A stretch of 64,000 nt of DNA, taken from Gemmatimonadota bacterium (GTDB taxonomy: Bacteria; Gemmatimonadota; Gemmatimonadetes; Longimicrobiales; Gaopeijiaceae). The DNA is taken from NCBI GenBank assembly GCA_022822325.1, contig JAJEBW010000039.1:1-64000 (forward strand). Reading direction: 5' to 3'. The position numbers and the translations under genes were made by a program. The first letter of the stretch is position 1, and every line of letters starts with the position of its first letter. The notes beneath the pieces are model-generated. The model worked only from the letters and a program-made list of their open reading frames with translations, ran no database searches and was not told the origin of the DNA. Positions 18,901-27,887 of the stretch are shown piece after piece.

Positions 18901-20900
18901 GTCGCGTCCCCGGCGCGCACCGCCAGGATCGTTCGGGCGATCGCTTCCCCGCGCTCCTCCACATCGACGGGACGGCCATCGCCGGTCTGCACATCGAAGC
19001 TGTAGATGAAGGAGTCCTCTTCCCCCTCCTCGCGCAGCTCGAAGGGCGAGACGGCAATCACCCGCAGCCCGCAGTTTTCCAGCACCGGCATGAAATCCGA
19101 CAGAATGATCCGGTGACGCCGGATATACACCTTGAGCTCGCAGCGGTCGTCGCCGGGACGGTCGTCGAAGAAGCGCACCGACTCGGCCCTGCCCTCCCCG
19201 CGCATCGCCTCCATCTCGCGGATGTCGCGAACCGCCACCGCGGGTTCGTTCGCGGCCCGGTATTCGGGGGAAAAGGTCTGTTCGTAGAAGCGGGCCAGCC
19301 GGTGGGCGCGTTCGGGTCCGTGCCCCTCCGTCAGCAGATCGCGCACCTCGTCGAACCAGGAGCGGGTGAGATCCGAGACGGTCGCGCGCAACTCCTCGGC
19401 GTCGACCTGGGCCAGCATCTCGGAGGCCCCGCCCAGGTAGAAGTGAAGCCTCGCCTGGTCGCCGGCGCTCATCGTGAGGTGGTAGTTGAGGACCTCGGCG
19501 GCGTAGCGGCTCCGCAGCCAGGCCTCGAACTCGCGCCGGAAGCTCCCCGAAAAGCGGCTGCGCGGTAGCACCACCATGATCGACACTCCGCGCCCGAGCA
19601 CGTCGCGGCGCACCGAGACGAAGACTTCGGCCGTGTTGTAGCGGATCAGGATCGTGCGGATGTCCTTGGCGATCTCGTCGGCCGAGGCCAGGAAGAGCTC
19701 CTCCTTGGGCAGCGTCCCGAAGATCGTGATGATCTCCTTGTAGTCGTGCGAACCCTCGGCCAGCCCGGAGCGCTCCAGGATCGTGGTCAGCTTCTGTCGC
19801 AGGATCGGAATGTCCTGGGCGGGCTCCGAATAGGCCTGCGAGGTGAAGAGCCCGAGGAAGCGGTGCTCGCCGGCGACCGAGCCATCGCGGCGCAGCTTCT
19901 TGATCCCGATGTAGTCCATGCGCGCGCGGCGGTGGACGGTCGATTCGGCGTTGGTCTTGCTGATGATGAGAAGCGGACCCGAGAAGGCGCGCTCGATCAT
20001 TCCCGGAGGCAACTCGCTGACCGGAACCGGCCGGGCAAAGGCCGACCGCTCCTCGTCCTGGAGGACCCCCAGCCCCGATCCCGGCTCCACCTGCACGCAG
20101 AGTTCGTCGCCCGGGTCGTCCGCCCGGAAGGTGTAGCAGCGGTATCCCAGAAAGACGAAGCCGCCATCGCGCAGCCAGCGCAGGAAGGCCTGGATCTCGC
20201 GAAACTCCTCGCGGCGGTCGCGCTGGTCGCGCATGCGGAAGCCCAGCTCCGAGACCACGTCCCCGATCTTGTCGACCATGAGCCCGAAGTCGTCGGTGGC
20301 GCGGACCACGTCGCCGAGCCGGCCCGCGATCTCCCCCTGGAGCGAAGCGAGTCGTTCCGGTTCGGCCACGCGCGAGACCTCGCCGTACACCAGCGATTCG
20401 GTGCGATCCTCTTCGCCGGGCGGGCCCAGATCGACGATGCCGCCCTCTTCGTCGCGCGCCACCGATATGAGCGGGTAGACCAGGTGATGGATCTTGTGGT
20501 CGCCGGAGTGCAGGAACTCGCGGATCGTGTCGATGATGAAGGGACGCTCCGAGACATTCGTGCGCACCACGGTGAGGGGCGCGTATCCCCCCATCGTCTC
20601 CCGCGGAGGACTCAGAACCTCGATATCGACGCGGTCGGGTCGACTGCGGTCGAGGAAGCGGAAGGAGTCGAGGCAGATTCGGCCCAGGTGAGCCGCGCCG
20701 CGTTCCTCGATGAAGTCCATGGGGGCCCGGCCGAGAAAGAAGGGGACGAACTTCTCGAGCAGGCGGAAGCGATCGTCGGCGAGTTGGCCGCGCAACGCAT
20801 CGAGAACCTGCCCGATGGCGCGCTGCTTTTCGGGGGAATCGACCCCGGGAGCGGGGGGGGCGGCGGACTGTTCGAAATCTCCCAGCGACTTGACGGCCAT
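15993..20900 (-). CDS. NAD-dependent glutamate dehydrogenase, large (180-kDa) class
   Basis: 1635 aa, the normal length for the large NAD-GDH class. It interconverts glutamate and 2-oxoglutarate plus ammonia, mainly in the catabolic direction. The N-terminal half holds ACT-like regulatory segments (for example FVFLGYRCYTF); the catalytic core includes IVPSGSKGGFV, GDMSGDVFGNGML and a nucleotide-binding region around GEGGNLGFTQ. The ATG at 20900 has AGGGAG upstream; a GTG at 20960 would add 20 non-homologous residues. It links amino-acid scavenging to 2-oxoglutarate, whose dehydrogenase E1 (sucA) is at 35.2 kb. Its stop overlaps the hicB remnant start. Confidence 0.9.
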   Translation of the reverse strand: MAVKSLGDFEQSAAPPAPGVDSPEKQRAIGQVLDALRGQLADDRFRLLEKFVPFFLGRAPMDFIEERGAAHLGRICLDSFRFLDRSRPDRVDIEVLSPPRETMGGYAPLTVVRTNVSERPFIIDTIREFLHSGDHKIHHLVYPLISVARDEEGGIVDLGPPGEEDRTESLVYGEVSRVAEPERLASLQGEIAGRLGDVVRATDDFGLMVDKIGDVVSELGFRMRDQRDRREEFREIQAFLRWLRDGGFVFLGYRCYTFRADDPGDELCVQVEPGSGLGVLQDEERSAFARPVPVSELPPGMIERAFSGPLLIISKTNAESTVHRRARMDYIGIKKLRRDGSVAGEHRFLGLFTSQAYSEPAQDIPILRQKLTTILERSGLAEGSHDYKEIITIFGTLPKEELFLASADEIAKDIRTILIRYNTAEVFVSVRRDVLGRGVSIMVVLPRSRFSGSFRREFEAWLRSRYAAEVLNYHLTMSAGDQARLHFYLGGASEMLAQVDAEELRATVSDLTRSWFDEVRDLLTEGHGPERAHRLARFYEQTFSPEYRAANEPAVAVRDIREMEAMRGEGRAESVRFFDDRPGDDRCELKVYIRRHRIILSDFMPVLENCGLRVIAVSPFELREEGEEDSFIYSFDVQTGDGRPVDVEERGEAIARTILAVRAGDATNDRFNRLVQRTGMVWREVDVLRAYASYAFQVGAVPSREVLPTALDRYPEIARLLFRLFELRFDPGLPDSAEERENREAALRSDLARELVGVESLAHDRALRAFQTVILATVRTNYYRNGGAHPTRRSGGVPYLSFKFDSAELQAVAKSRLRYEVWVRSSRMEGIHLRGAQVARGGIRHSDRPDDFRTEVMGLVNTQVVKNAVIVPSGSKGGFVCLRHFAERDAMGKEARDQYRTLIRGLLDITDNLAPEPARPEGVVYRDDFDPYLVVAADKGTAPFSDMANAVAAEYGFWLDDAFASGGSNGYDHKGVGITARGAWESVKRHFREMGRDIQQSPFTVVGIGDMSGDVFGNGMLLSPHIRLVAAFDHRHVFIDPDPDPESTFAERQRLFRLPRSSWDDYDRSLLSPGGLIVSRGVKSIELGAEAKAELGLDPGSGALDGESLIRAVLGAPVDLLWNGGIGTYVKAGHETHADAGDASNDPVRVDAGDLRARVVGEGGNLGFTQAARVEYALAGGKINTDALDNSGGVNLSDREVNLKILLNEVLAAGELTRDERNDLLRRLTDAVALLVVEDNESQCKAVSYDEYRARRDTDQFWILMTELSRSGLLDRDAEGLPSWEELRARKDANQSLSRPELAVLQSYAKLSLKGALLDSELPEDPIAADYFQDYFPFEAIHTVGRERAGNHRLRREIVASQMTNDLVDMMGSTFVHRLARETGREHWEVARAWLVAARLTQHQILVNEIRSREGIVPTAVIYRWTLQLSRVLERTTRWVLNNYKAEASTATLIEDSLEGLGAVRRKFHEIVAGEDRDDFLRRVREGMTAVDDEPFVRNLVALRFLDHLLEILRLARTTDTEPVRAARVYYWVTEELRIPWLARSIELAAAGGSRWQRRWALGLVQDLGAIRHNLTESALNGDSMLADSLGYHRTGARIERFHEVLAEVEAEETISLAGLSVAVQEIRHLALRGG

Positions 20901-21269
20901 GGCGAACGGACTCCCTGCCTGGTTTGCGGGAACGGACGCGGCGGATTGGGGGGACGGCACCGCCTTCGGCGCGGGAGACCGGCTCCAGCGCGGGCGACGA
21001 ACAATCCGTGGACTACTTTACCGAAGGGCCGCCGTCGCCGCCAGACTCGGGGGAGGAATCGGACCCCTTGAAACGGACCCCGCCACTCCACACCATGAAT
21101 GCGGGTTACCTTATCGGCGGAACCGCTCCCGTCGCCGGACCGAGTCTTTGGAACACGCCGCCGGACCGGGTCGTCGAGACGAGTCGTCGAGACAGGTCGT
21201 TGGAAGAGACAGGTCGTTGGAACCGTTCACCGGACCGCCGGGTTCACCCTTCCCCCGAGGAGTCCCTGC
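20901..21269. other. Divergent intergenic region between NAD-GDH and the SbcD-like gene
   Basis: 369 bp without a gene. It should hold the promoters of both divergent genes. From about 21169 to 21222 there are imperfect short direct repeats built on GTCGAGAC and AGACAGGTCGTTGGA. They resemble slippage products more than an operator, since they are not palindromic. I cannot place a -10/-35 box with confidence. Confidence 0.5.
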
Positions 21270-22622
21270 TTGCGCTTTCTCCATATTGCCGATTTCCATC
21301 TGGACACCCCCTTCGCCGGCCGCTCGGATGCATTGAGATCGCGCCTTCGCGCCGCCACCCGCACCGCGCTCACCCGTTGCGTTGACGCCGCCCTGGCCGA
21401 AGAGGTGGACGCGCTGCTGATCGCGGGCGACCTCCTGGACGGCGATTTCCTCTCCTTTGACAGCGAACGCTTCCTGCTCGAGCAGTTGGCGCGGCTGGAC
21501 GAGGCGGGGATCCAGACCGTCTATGCGACCGGCAACCACGACCCCGGCGACAGCCGCCGCATCCGCAGCCTCGACTGGCCCGCCGCCGCAACGGTGATCG
21601 CGGCCGACGAGCCGGTGGCCGTGGCCATACGACCTGGGGGGGGAGGAGTGGGGGAGGGGGGAGCCGTGCGGGATCCGAACGAAGCGACGGCGCAGGAGGA
21701 GGACGACCAGAGCGCCACGGTGGGGTATGTCACCGGAATTGGCCATGCGTCCGCGAGCGAAACCCGGAATCTTGCGGAGCTTCTGCAACCGGTGCCCGAC
21801 ACCGATCTGCCCCAGGTCGCGCTCCTTCACACGCAGGTCGTTTCATCTTCCCCCGGGGAGGTTCACAGGCCCTACGCCCCTTCGTCGCTGGACCATCTGC
21901 GATCCGTCGGCTTCCACTACTGGGCGCTGGGACATGTCCACAACCGCCGGGAGCTCTCGGCGCAGCCCGCGGTTCACTACAGCGGCAGCATCCAGGGCCG
22001 AAGTCCAGGGGAAACCGGACCGCGCGGAGGACTTCTCGTCGATCTGGGACGACCCGACGCCCCCGTGGTGGAGTTTCGCGAGTTTGCGCCGCTCCGGTGG
22101 GAGAAGCTGACGGTCGCCGCCCCGGCCGACGCGCCTTCCCTGGACGACGCGATCCGGGCAATCGAAGAAGCCTGGGAAGCGGCGCGACAGTCCGATCCGG
22201 GCGCCCCCGAAACCGAGTGGATTCTGGCGGCGGAGCTGGCGGGGCCCTCGCCGCTCTGGCAGCAGCTTCGCGATCCCGCCGAACTCGACGCCTTGGCCGA
22301 CGAAGTGGCGGCGCGGCTGGGTCTTGCGGCCGTCGAGATGAGCGCGGCCGGTGTCCGTCCCCCGGTTCGGCCCGAAGAGTACCTCGAACGCCCCGATGTG
22401 CTCGGTTCCGCTCTGCGCCTCGCCCGCAAGGTGGCGTCCGGCGCCGACCCGCCGGGAATCGGCGAGGAGGATCTGGCCGGTTTCGATTCCAACCGCGACG
22501 ACACCGTGGCCTCCTACCTGGCGCGCATTCTCGCCGGCGCGGAAGAGGAGATCGTCGTGCGCATGCTCAACCCCGGGGAGCTCGACCCCGAACAGCCCGT
22601 CCCCGAGCGGTCCGGTCCCTAA
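21270..22622 (+). CDS. SbcD/YhaO-like metallophosphoesterase (DNA repair exonuclease)
   Basis: 450 aa from a TTG at 21270, chosen because it starts LRFLHIADFHLD and has CGAGGAG upstream. The calcineurin-like metal motifs are complete: Asp8 and His10, GDLLDG (Asp54), TGNHD (Asn89, His90), LLHTQ (His187) and ALGHVH (His222, His224). Residues 122-148 are a low-complexity Gly/Glu/Asp insertion, PGGGGVGEGG in part, absent from typical family members. It works with the SMC-like ATPase that starts 13 nt downstream, as in YhaO/YhaN and SbcD/SbcC pairs: Mn-dependent nuclease subunit plus ATPase. Confidence 0.85.
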   Translation: MRFLHIADFHLDTPFAGRSDALRSRLRAATRTALTRCVDAALAEEVDALLIAGDLLDGDFLSFDSERFLLEQLARLDEAGIQTVYATGNHDPGDSRRIRSLDWPAAATVIAADEPVAVAIRPGGGGVGEGGAVRDPNEATAQEEDDQSATVGYVTGIGHASASETRNLAELLQPVPDTDLPQVALLHTQVVSSSPGEVHRPYAPSSLDHLRSVGFHYWALGHVHNRRELSAQPAVHYSGSIQGRSPGETGPRGGLLVDLGRPDAPVVEFREFAPLRWEKLTVAAPADAPSLDDAIRAIEEAWEAARQSDPGAPETEWILAAELAGPSPLWQQLRDPAELDALADEVAARLGLAAVEMSAAGVRPPVRPEEYLERPDVLGSALRLARKVASGADPPGIGEEDLAGFDSNRDDTVASYLARILAGAEEEIVVRMLNPGELDPEQPVPERSGP

Positions 22623-22634
22623 GGAGCTTGTCAC

Positions 22635-25439
22635 TTGAGAATCGAATCGGTGCAGATCGCCCGTTACGGGTGCCTCGAGAATCTTGAGACCCCCGCCCCG
22701 TTGCCGCCGGTGGTGGTCGTCCTGGGTCCGAACGAGAGCGGCAAGTCCACCTTCTTCTCCTTCCTCACCGACCTCCTCTACGGCTTCCGCCCGGCCACGC
22801 GCGAGCGTCATCCGCGCACGCCCTGGTCCGGCAGCGGCGACCCGGAGGGCAGCGCGCGCATTCGCCTGGAGGAGGGCGCCGTCATCGAGCTTCACCGCCG
22901 TCTCGGCGCTTCGGGCCGGGGTACGGTCTCGGATGGAGAGCGCACCGAGGAGCTCCGCAACCGCCCCTTTCCGGCCGTCGGGCATGTGAGCCGCGGGATC
23001 TTCCGCCAGGTCTATGCGTTGACCCTGCGCGAGCTGGCCTCGCTCGAGGGCGAGAGCTGGGAGCTGGTGCAGGACAGGCTGGTGGCGGCGCTCGGAATGA
23101 AGGGCCTGAAGCCGCCGCGGAAGGTGGCCGATGCGATCGCGATCGAGGCAAATCGTCTCTGGAGACCCGACCGGCGGGGCAGGCCGCTGGCCCGAACCTT
23201 GCGGGAAGAGGTGGCGGCGCTGCGCGAGGGGCGGCGCGAGGCGGTGGAGCGCGACGAGAATCTGCGCGAAGCAATGGCCGGGAAGCGCGCCGCGGAGCTG
23301 GAACGGGCGGATTTGCGGCGTCGTCTTGCAGAGAAACGCGAGCTCCGCGCGATTCTGGAGGACCGTCTGGCCCGTCTGCGGCCGGTGCGCAAGGCGTTGG
23401 CGCGAATCGCGGAGTTGCGTGACCGTTCCGGGATCCGGAGCGAGATCGATGGACTCCCCGACGACCCGGCGGCAAGGCTGGAGGAGTTGCGACGGACTCA
23501 ATCCGAGGTGGGGATCCGCATCGAGACGCGCAAGCGCCGCGAGGCCACCTGCTACGAAGCCGTCCGCGACTACGAGCAGAGCCATCACCCGCTCGTGCTT
23601 GCGGCCGAGGAGCGAGTGACCGAGGCGATCGACCGGCAGAGGGCGCTGGTTCGGCTGGACGCCGACGCCAGGGCCGCGCGCGAGAAGGTGGATGCGTTGG
23701 TGGCCGAGGGGGAGGAGGCGGGAAAGTCTTTCTTCGCGGTCCCCTGGACGCGGGTTCCGCTGGGTGTCCTCGCCGATGTGCCGCGGGTCGAGATGATGCG
23801 GCGACTGGGGGTGTACGAGCGGGCGCAGGCCGCCGCGCAGATCGAGAAGGAAAACGCCGAGGGCCCCCTGCTGACGCGCGTCCCCCGCGCTGAACCCCCG
23901 AGCATGTTGCAGTTCGTGGGCGCGGTCGCGGCCATCGCCGGAGGTCTCGGGCTGGCCGCATGGCCCATCCTTCAGCCGGAGAGCGTGCTGCCGATTGTGG
24001 CCGGGATCGAAGTCGGAGCCGCGCAGGGCGCCACGGCGGCGGTTGTGCTAGGGGTCGCGGGAGTGATTCTGTTCCTTGCGCACCGGGCGGCGGGCGGGCG
24101 CTTTGACCGCTACCAGCGCGCGCTGGCCGATGCCGAACAGATGCGGGCGCGGAGGATCGCCAGGCGCGAGAAGGCCGAGGAGGATGCCCGGGGCGAGGTT
24201 GTGGAGTTGGTGAAGGATCTGTCGATCGCGCCAGGGGAGCTGGCCACGCCGGACTCGGGGCTGGTCGCGAAGATCGGCGAGCTGGGCGACCTGGCGCGGC
24301 GCATCATGGAGAGCAACGAAGAGATGGAGGCGCGTCTGGCCGCGGCGGCGACGGTGCGCCGCGATGTGCGTGAGATGGAGGCGGGGCTGCGCTCGATTCT
24401 GCCCGCGGGCAGCGACAGGGACGCCGGGATGAGCGAGCTCCTGGATTCCGCGCGCAAGGCCCGCGATGCGATGGAGACGGCTCGGCGGAGCCAAGAGCAC
24501 GAGGCCGAGGCGCGCCAGGCGGAGGAAGACGAGTTCCGGGCCGTCGGGCAGGAGCTCGCGGCGCTCGTGGAGCGGCTGGCCCCGCTGGCCGATGGCAACG
24601 CGGACGATGGCGCGCGGGTTGCGGCCGAGCGGATGGAGGCGGGGGGGCGGGCGGACGCGTTTCGCTCCGAGCTTGAGCGGAGCCACCCCGATCTGGCGGA
24701 GCGGGAAGAGGAGATCGCGCGGGCGGAGGCCGAGGGCGAATCCTGGGAGGGACTGCGGGAGCGGATCGACGACGCGGTGGAGCGAATCGATGCCATGACC
24801 GACAGGATCGAGGCGTTGCAGGCGACGGTCGCGACCCTCGATTCCCGGATCGGGCAGTTGAGCGAGGGCGACGCCGTGGACACGATCGACGGCCGTCTCG
24901 CCGTCCTGGAGGAACGACTGCGCCGAACCAGAGAGGAACGGGACCGCGCCTTCGTCATTTCGCGCCTGATTCGCACCGCCGACCGGCGCTTCCGCGACGA
25001 ACACCAGCCCGAACTCGTGCTGCGTGCCGAGCGCTATCTGCGCCAGGTGACCAACGGCCGTTACGACCGCATCGAGCTGGGCGACGAGGACGACGAGATC
25101 TTCCGCCTGCGCCGCGCACCGGTCGGGGCTCCGGCCAGCGCCGGCGACGACCTGCCCCGGGTCCGCGTGGACGAACGTCTCTCGCAGGGGACGCGCGAAC
25201 AGGTGTACTTCGCGATCCGGCTTGCGATCGTCAACCACCTGGACGCGGGCCACGAAGCGCTGCCGATCTTCATGGACGAAGCCTTCGTCAACTGGGACGC
25301 CTGGCGGCGCGACGGCGCCCTGGATCTGGTGGAACAGCTCGCCGAGGAGCGCCAGGTCTTCGTCTTCACCTGCCACCCGGCGATGGCGGCCGAGCTGGAG
25401 GACCGCGGCGCGGCGATCGTTCCTCTGCCCAACCCCTGA
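22635..25439 (+). CDS. SMC/SbcC-like ATPase (YhaN-like) with a membrane segment
   Basis: 934 aa from a TTG at 22635 with AAGGAG 8 nt upstream. Walker A is GPNESGKST (31-39) in the N-terminus. Long coiled coils occupy about 210-350 and 520-780. The ABC signature (RLSQGTREQVYFA) and Walker B (LPIFMDEAFVNWD) are at the C-terminus. Between the coiled coils two hydrophobic stretches (FVGAVAAIAGGLGLAAW and ATAAVVLGVAGVILFLA) predict a membrane hairpin at the position of the zinc hook or hinge, as in YhaN. The pair is therefore probably a membrane-tethered DNA-end processing complex. Confidence 0.85.
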   Translation: MRIESVQIARYGCLENLETPAPLPPVVVVLGPNESGKSTFFSFLTDLLYGFRPATRERHPRTPWSGSGDPEGSARIRLEEGAVIELHRRLGASGRGTVSDGERTEELRNRPFPAVGHVSRGIFRQVYALTLRELASLEGESWELVQDRLVAALGMKGLKPPRKVADAIAIEANRLWRPDRRGRPLARTLREEVAALREGRREAVERDENLREAMAGKRAAELERADLRRRLAEKRELRAILEDRLARLRPVRKALARIAELRDRSGIRSEIDGLPDDPAARLEELRRTQSEVGIRIETRKRREATCYEAVRDYEQSHHPLVLAAEERVTEAIDRQRALVRLDADARAAREKVDALVAEGEEAGKSFFAVPWTRVPLGVLADVPRVEMMRRLGVYERAQAAAQIEKENAEGPLLTRVPRAEPPSMLQFVGAVAAIAGGLGLAAWPILQPESVLPIVAGIEVGAAQGATAAVVLGVAGVILFLAHRAAGGRFDRYQRALADAEQMRARRIARREKAEEDARGEVVELVKDLSIAPGELATPDSGLVAKIGELGDLARRIMESNEEMEARLAAAATVRRDVREMEAGLRSILPAGSDRDAGMSELLDSARKARDAMETARRSQEHEAEARQAEEDEFRAVGQELAALVERLAPLADGNADDGARVAAERMEAGGRADAFRSELERSHPDLAEREEEIARAEAEGESWEGLRERIDDAVERIDAMTDRIEALQATVATLDSRIGQLSEGDAVDTIDGRLAVLEERLRRTREERDRAFVISRLIRTADRRFRDEHQPELVLRAERYLRQVTNGRYDRIELGDEDDEIFRLRRAPVGAPASAGDDLPRVRVDERLSQGTREQVYFAIRLAIVNHLDAGHEALPIFMDEAFVNWDAWRRDGALDLVEQLAEERQVFVFTCHPAMAAELEDRGAAIVPLPNP

Positions 25440-25508
25440 GGGAATCTTCGGCCAGGCGCGAGGAACGCGGGTTGCGCGGCCAACCGCCTTCCCGCGGACC
25501 GCATCCCT

Positions 25509-26255
25509 TCACCCGCCCCCACCACCCCGCCACCCCTCCCGCACCACCGTCCACAACATCTTCGCCCCCACGCGCACCGACATCGTCGCCCGGCCCGAGA
25601 TCTTGGAACGGCCACCTCCGCGGCGCCCGTGCGGCAACTCGATCTCGACGATTGCGAGACCATGGGCCACCGCCCGCAACTGCATCTGCAGCGTCCAGCC
25701 CCAGTTGCGATCGTCGAGCCGCAACCTGGCGAGCGCGGCCATGCCAATTGCGCGAAAGGGCGGCAGATCGCGAAAATGGCGGCCGGTGAGCAGGCGCACC
25801 AGAGCCAGCACCGCACGGTTGCCCCACCGCGCGTGGGCGTGCCGGTTGCCCGTTCGGCCGCCGGGCAGAGTGCGCACCCCGAGCGCGAGATCGGCGCCGC
25901 GCGCGAGCGGTTCCACGATGACCGGAATGCGCGCTGCATCGTCGGGGTGGTCCGCGTCGAGGAAGACGACCGCGCGAGGCGGCGGCCGCAGCGAGGACAG
26001 ATGGCGGATCCCGGCCAGACAGGCGGCGCCGTAGCCGCGTTCGCTCTCCCGCACGACGGTCGCCCCGGCCGCGCGGGCAAGGGCGGCCGTGCGATCGGTC
26101 GAGCCGTTGTCCACAACCACCACCGGGCCCAGGGCGGCGGCCGGGAGCGCGGCGAGGGTGGCCGGGAGGACGTCCTCCTCATTCAGCGCCGGAATCAGGA
26201 CGGCGGTGCGCGCGAGGAGGGTGGCCGTGCGGGGCGCGATGCCGCCGGGCGCAAT
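25509..26255 (-). CDS. Family 2 glycosyltransferase (polyprenol-phosphate type)
   Basis: About 248 aa. GT-A motifs are clear: VLIPALNEEDVLPATLAAL, VVVVDNGSTDRT, ERGYGAACLAGI and VFLDADHPDD (a D-x-D variant). This is the soluble dolichol-phosphate-mannose-synthase-like type that loads a polyprenol-phosphate sugar used by GT-C enzymes such as its divergent neighbour. The end (KISGRATMSVRVGAKMLWTV) matches the usual C-terminus. The start is a problem: no ATG, GTG or TTG lies in frame ahead of the first strand; the start given is an ATT codon at 26255. The 5' end overlaps the divergent gene. Confidence 0.75.
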   Translation of the reverse strand: MAPGGIAPRTATLLARTAVLIPALNEEDVLPATLAALPAAALGPVVVVDNGSTDRTAALARAAGATVVRESERGYGAACLAGIRHLSSLRPPPRAVVFLDADHPDDAARIPVIVEPLARGADLALGVRTLPGGRTGNRHAHARWGNRAVLALVRLLTGRHFRDLPPFRAIGMAALARLRLDDRNWGWTLQMQLRAVAHGLAIVEIELPHGRRGGGRSKISGRATMSVRVGAKMLWTVVREGWRGGGGG

Positions 26256-27887
26256 GGTGGGAGATGCGACCGCGGGAGAGTCCGCCGGACGGGACGCCGC
26301 CGAATCCGCCAGATCCTCCTTCCCGGCCTCCTCCTCACGCTTCTGCTCGCTCTCTTCGGCTGGCTCGATTGGATCCCCCTCCCCCTTCCCCGCCTCCTCC
26401 TTCCGGCCGCCGCCTTCCTCTGTTACCTCCGCGCGGGCTTCGCGGCCGAGCGTTTCCGCCCCTCCCCCGGCCCCCACGCCACCGCCCTCGTCTGGACCGT
26501 CGCGATCCTGGCGCGCCTCGTCTTCCTTCCCCTCCCCCCCCTCCTCTCCGACGACATCTACCGCTACCTCCGGGACGGCCACCTCCTGGTCCACGGCGTC
26601 AATCCCTACTCCCACGCCCCCGACGCGGACACCATCGCCCCGCTGCGAACCCACTGGCACGACCGGATCAATCATTCCTCGGTTCCCACAATCTATCCTC
26701 CCGCCGCACAGCTTCTCTTTGGCGCGGTGGCGGGCGCCGGCCGGCTCGTGGAGGGCGGGCGGTTCGCGAATGGGGAAATCGCCGCGCCGCCGGATACCGT
26801 CAATCGTTCCGGACCCGGTCTTCCCTCCGAAAGCCCTGCCGCGACGGAGCTCGCCGCCTCCGGGGCCGCCACCCTCATCCTTCTCTCCAGGATCCTCTGG
26901 CTGCTCTTCGATCTGGGATGCGGAATGCTCCTCGCTCTCATCGCGCGCCGCCGCGGCCGAGCCGTCCTTCCCGTCCTCATCTGGTACCTGTGGTCCCCGC
27001 TGCTGATCGTGGAGACCGCCTGGAGCGCCCACTTCGACGCCGTGGGGCTCTTTCTGCTCGCCGCGCTGATTCTGGCAGCGGACCGTTCCCCCACTGGTCG
27101 CGCCGAACCCGACCGCGTCCGCGCTTCCCTGCGCGCGTCCCTCTCGGGGGCGTTGCTGGCGGTTGCCACTCTGGTCAAGTTCGCGCCGGTCGTCGTTCTT
27201 CCCCTTCTGTTGCAGGGGCGGGGGCTTCCCTTCCGAAGGCATGGGGCCTGGGCGCTCGCCGTCTTCCTGGGGGTGTGCGCCGCGCTGGCGCTTCCCTTCG
27301 CCGGAGCGGGACTGGTCTTTGCCGAAGGGGGATTCCTTGCCGAAGGGGGATTCGTCGCCGGAATCGCCTCGCTGGGCAGAGGGCTTGCCGATCTCACCGC
27401 GGGACTCCGCATCTACGCGCGCCACTGGTCCGCCAACGAGGGCGCCTTCGCGCTGATCGCAGGGCTGGTTGGGGATCCGGTCGCGGCGCGGTCGGTCGCG
27501 GGAATCGGCGTCTGTGGAATCGTGGCGCTGGCCACATGGCGGCGTTTCTCGCTCGAACGCGCGCTCCTCTGGACGATCGGGGCGGGAATTCTCCTCTCGC
27601 CAACGATCCATCCCTGGTACACCCTCTGGACGCTTCCCATGGCGGCTCTCCGTGGCAACCGCGCCTTCCTGCTGCTAGGCGGCCTCGCATTCCTCGGCTA
27701 CTGGGGGCTGGCCGCGCACCTGGCGAGCGGAGTCTGGCCGCAACCCCTCCCGGTCCGGCTGGTCCTCTGGCTTCCGGTGTGGGCGCTGCTGATTCGCGAT
27801 CTTCCCTCGGCCTGGTCTTCGCTGCGTTCGCCGCGCGCGCGACAGTCCGGGACCGAAGCCGAAGAGAATGTGGCCGCTGCCGAATAG
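26254..27887 (+). CDS. Polytopic GT-C glycosyltransferase (GT87/mannosyltransferase type)
   Basis: About 530 aa with ten or more membrane segments. The GT-C pattern is DDIYRYLRDGHLLVHGVNPY followed by IYPPAAQLLF, and PTIHPWYTLWTLP lies near the C-terminus. It should transfer a polyprenol-phosphate-linked sugar on the periplasmic face. The membrane-coding frame has no canonical start nearer than an ATG at 26001, deep inside the divergent GT2 gene. The ATG at 26254 is one base out of frame, and a shift would be needed at about 26310-26340. An 18-nt duplication (27321-27356) encodes AEGGFLAEGGF in a loop. The 3' end overlaps the convergent BcsA-like gene by 213 nt. Confidence 0.7.

Noticed and set aside
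21169..21222. GTCGAGAC/AGACAGG repeats considered as an operator
   Set aside because: Direct and imperfect, without dyad symmetry; more likely replication slippage.
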